Shown here piece by piece: positions 5,861 to 6,170 of a stretch of DNA of 6,170 nucleotides. This DNA comes from Ruminococcaceae bacterium UBA6842 (GTDB lineage Bacteria; Bacillota; Clostridia; Oscillospirales; Acutalibacteraceae). The position numbers and the translations under genes were made by a program. The notes under the pieces were generated by a model that did not search any database, was not told the DNA's origin, and saw nothing but the letters and a program-made list of their open reading frames with translations. Every line of letters begins with the position of its first letter. The stretch's first letter is position 1. The stretch is from NCBI GenBank assembly GCA_002451855.1, contig DKDS01000094.1, positions 9,394 through 15,563 on the forward strand, given 5' to 3'.

Positions 5861-6170
5861 ATGTTTAATACTTGTTCAAACCCATCTGACCTTAAAATTA
5901 CGGATATGCGCTTTGTCGACATCGACGGCGCGCCGAAGCGCTGCACAATACTCAAAATTATGACCAATCAGGGCATCACCGGCTACGGAGAAGTGAGAGA
6001 CGCTTCAAGCAAGACATATGCTCTTATGCTTAAAAGCCGTATCTTGGGCGAAAACCCCTGCAATGTGGACAAAATTTTCCGCAAGATAAAGCAATTCGGC
6101 GGACCGTCCCGTCAGGGCGGCGGCGTTTCGGGTATAGAAATAGCACTTTGGGACTTGGCAGGCAAGGCCT
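5861..6170 (+). CDS. Mandelate racemase/muconate lactonizing enzyme family protein, N-terminal part (3' end outside window)
   Basis: The reading frame is open from this ATG to the window edge, giving 103 residues of a protein usually about 370-420 long. GGAGGT lies five bases upstream of the ATG and makes the start secure. The visible part is the enolase-superfamily N-terminal capping domain: LKITDMRFVDID opens it, a TILKIMTNQGITGYGEVRD strand region follows (29-47), then ILGENPCNVDKIF (61-73) and the signature GGGVSGIEIALWDLAGKA (86-103). These enzymes abstract the proton alpha to a carboxylate; family members are dehydratases, racemases and cycloisomerases of sugar acids or related compounds. 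The catalytic barrel with its metal ligands and Lys/His bases is outside the window, so the substrate cannot be assigned. The gene diverges from an AraC-family regulator, which suggests an inducible catabolic locus (inference). Confidence 0.9.
   Translation, partial: MFNTCSNPSDLKITDMRFVDIDGAPKRCTILKIMTNQGITGYGEVRDASSKTYALMLKSRILGENPCNVDKIFRKIKQFGGPSRQGGGVSGIEIALWDLAGKA

Noticed and set aside
1..6170. CRISPR array, mobile element, tRNA or rRNA gene, toxin-antitoxin or anti-phage module
   Set aside because: I saw no spaced repeat array, transposase or integrase motif, tRNA-like fold or defence-associated domain; every substantial stretch is accounted for by housekeeping genes, the regulator and the enolase-superfamily gene.

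Overview
The window is an ordinary chromosomal segment of a low-to-moderate-GC Firmicute. It most resembles a gut-type Clostridia (Oscillospirales/Lachnospirales-like) genome. This placement is an inference from the strong GGAG-type ribosome binding sites, the tightly packed genes, the rpiB-upp neighbourhood and the style of the proteins; no rRNA or other marker is present to fix it. I see no phage, transposon, CRISPR array, tRNA or rRNA.

Layout: (1) The 3' two thirds of aspS (aspartyl-tRNA synthetase) enters from the left edge and ends at a perfect-stem intrinsic terminator. (2) A near-consensus sigma-A promoter (TTGAAA, 17 bp, TATAAT) then starts a five-gene rightward operon, mtaB-tsaE-tsaB-rpiB-upp. 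Its first three junctions overlap by 8, 4 and 4 bases, and upp follows rpiB after 17 bases. It ends at a GC-rich hairpin with a short T run. (3) A leftward AraC-family regulator converges on upp, its stop codon lying just beyond that hairpin. (4) Across a 138-bp divergent intergenic region, the start of a mandelate racemase/muconate lactonizing enzyme (enolase superfamily) gene runs off the right edge.

How the genes work together: TsaE and TsaB are parts of the machinery that makes N6-threonylcarbamoyladenosine (t6A) at position 37 of ANN-decoding tRNAs. MtaB methylthiolates that same nucleoside to ms2t6A. The operon therefore places two consecutive steps of one tRNA modification side by side and adds sugar-phosphate (RpiB) and pyrimidine salvage (Upp) enzymes. 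The right end looks like the edge of a separate carbohydrate or sugar-acid catabolic locus under a local AraC regulator.

The most distinctive non-coding signal is an exact 11-bp direct repeat with a 21-bp period directly in front of the AraC-family gene. This is the geometry expected of an AraC-type operator. No clearly novel system is visible; the findings are modest and are labelled as such.
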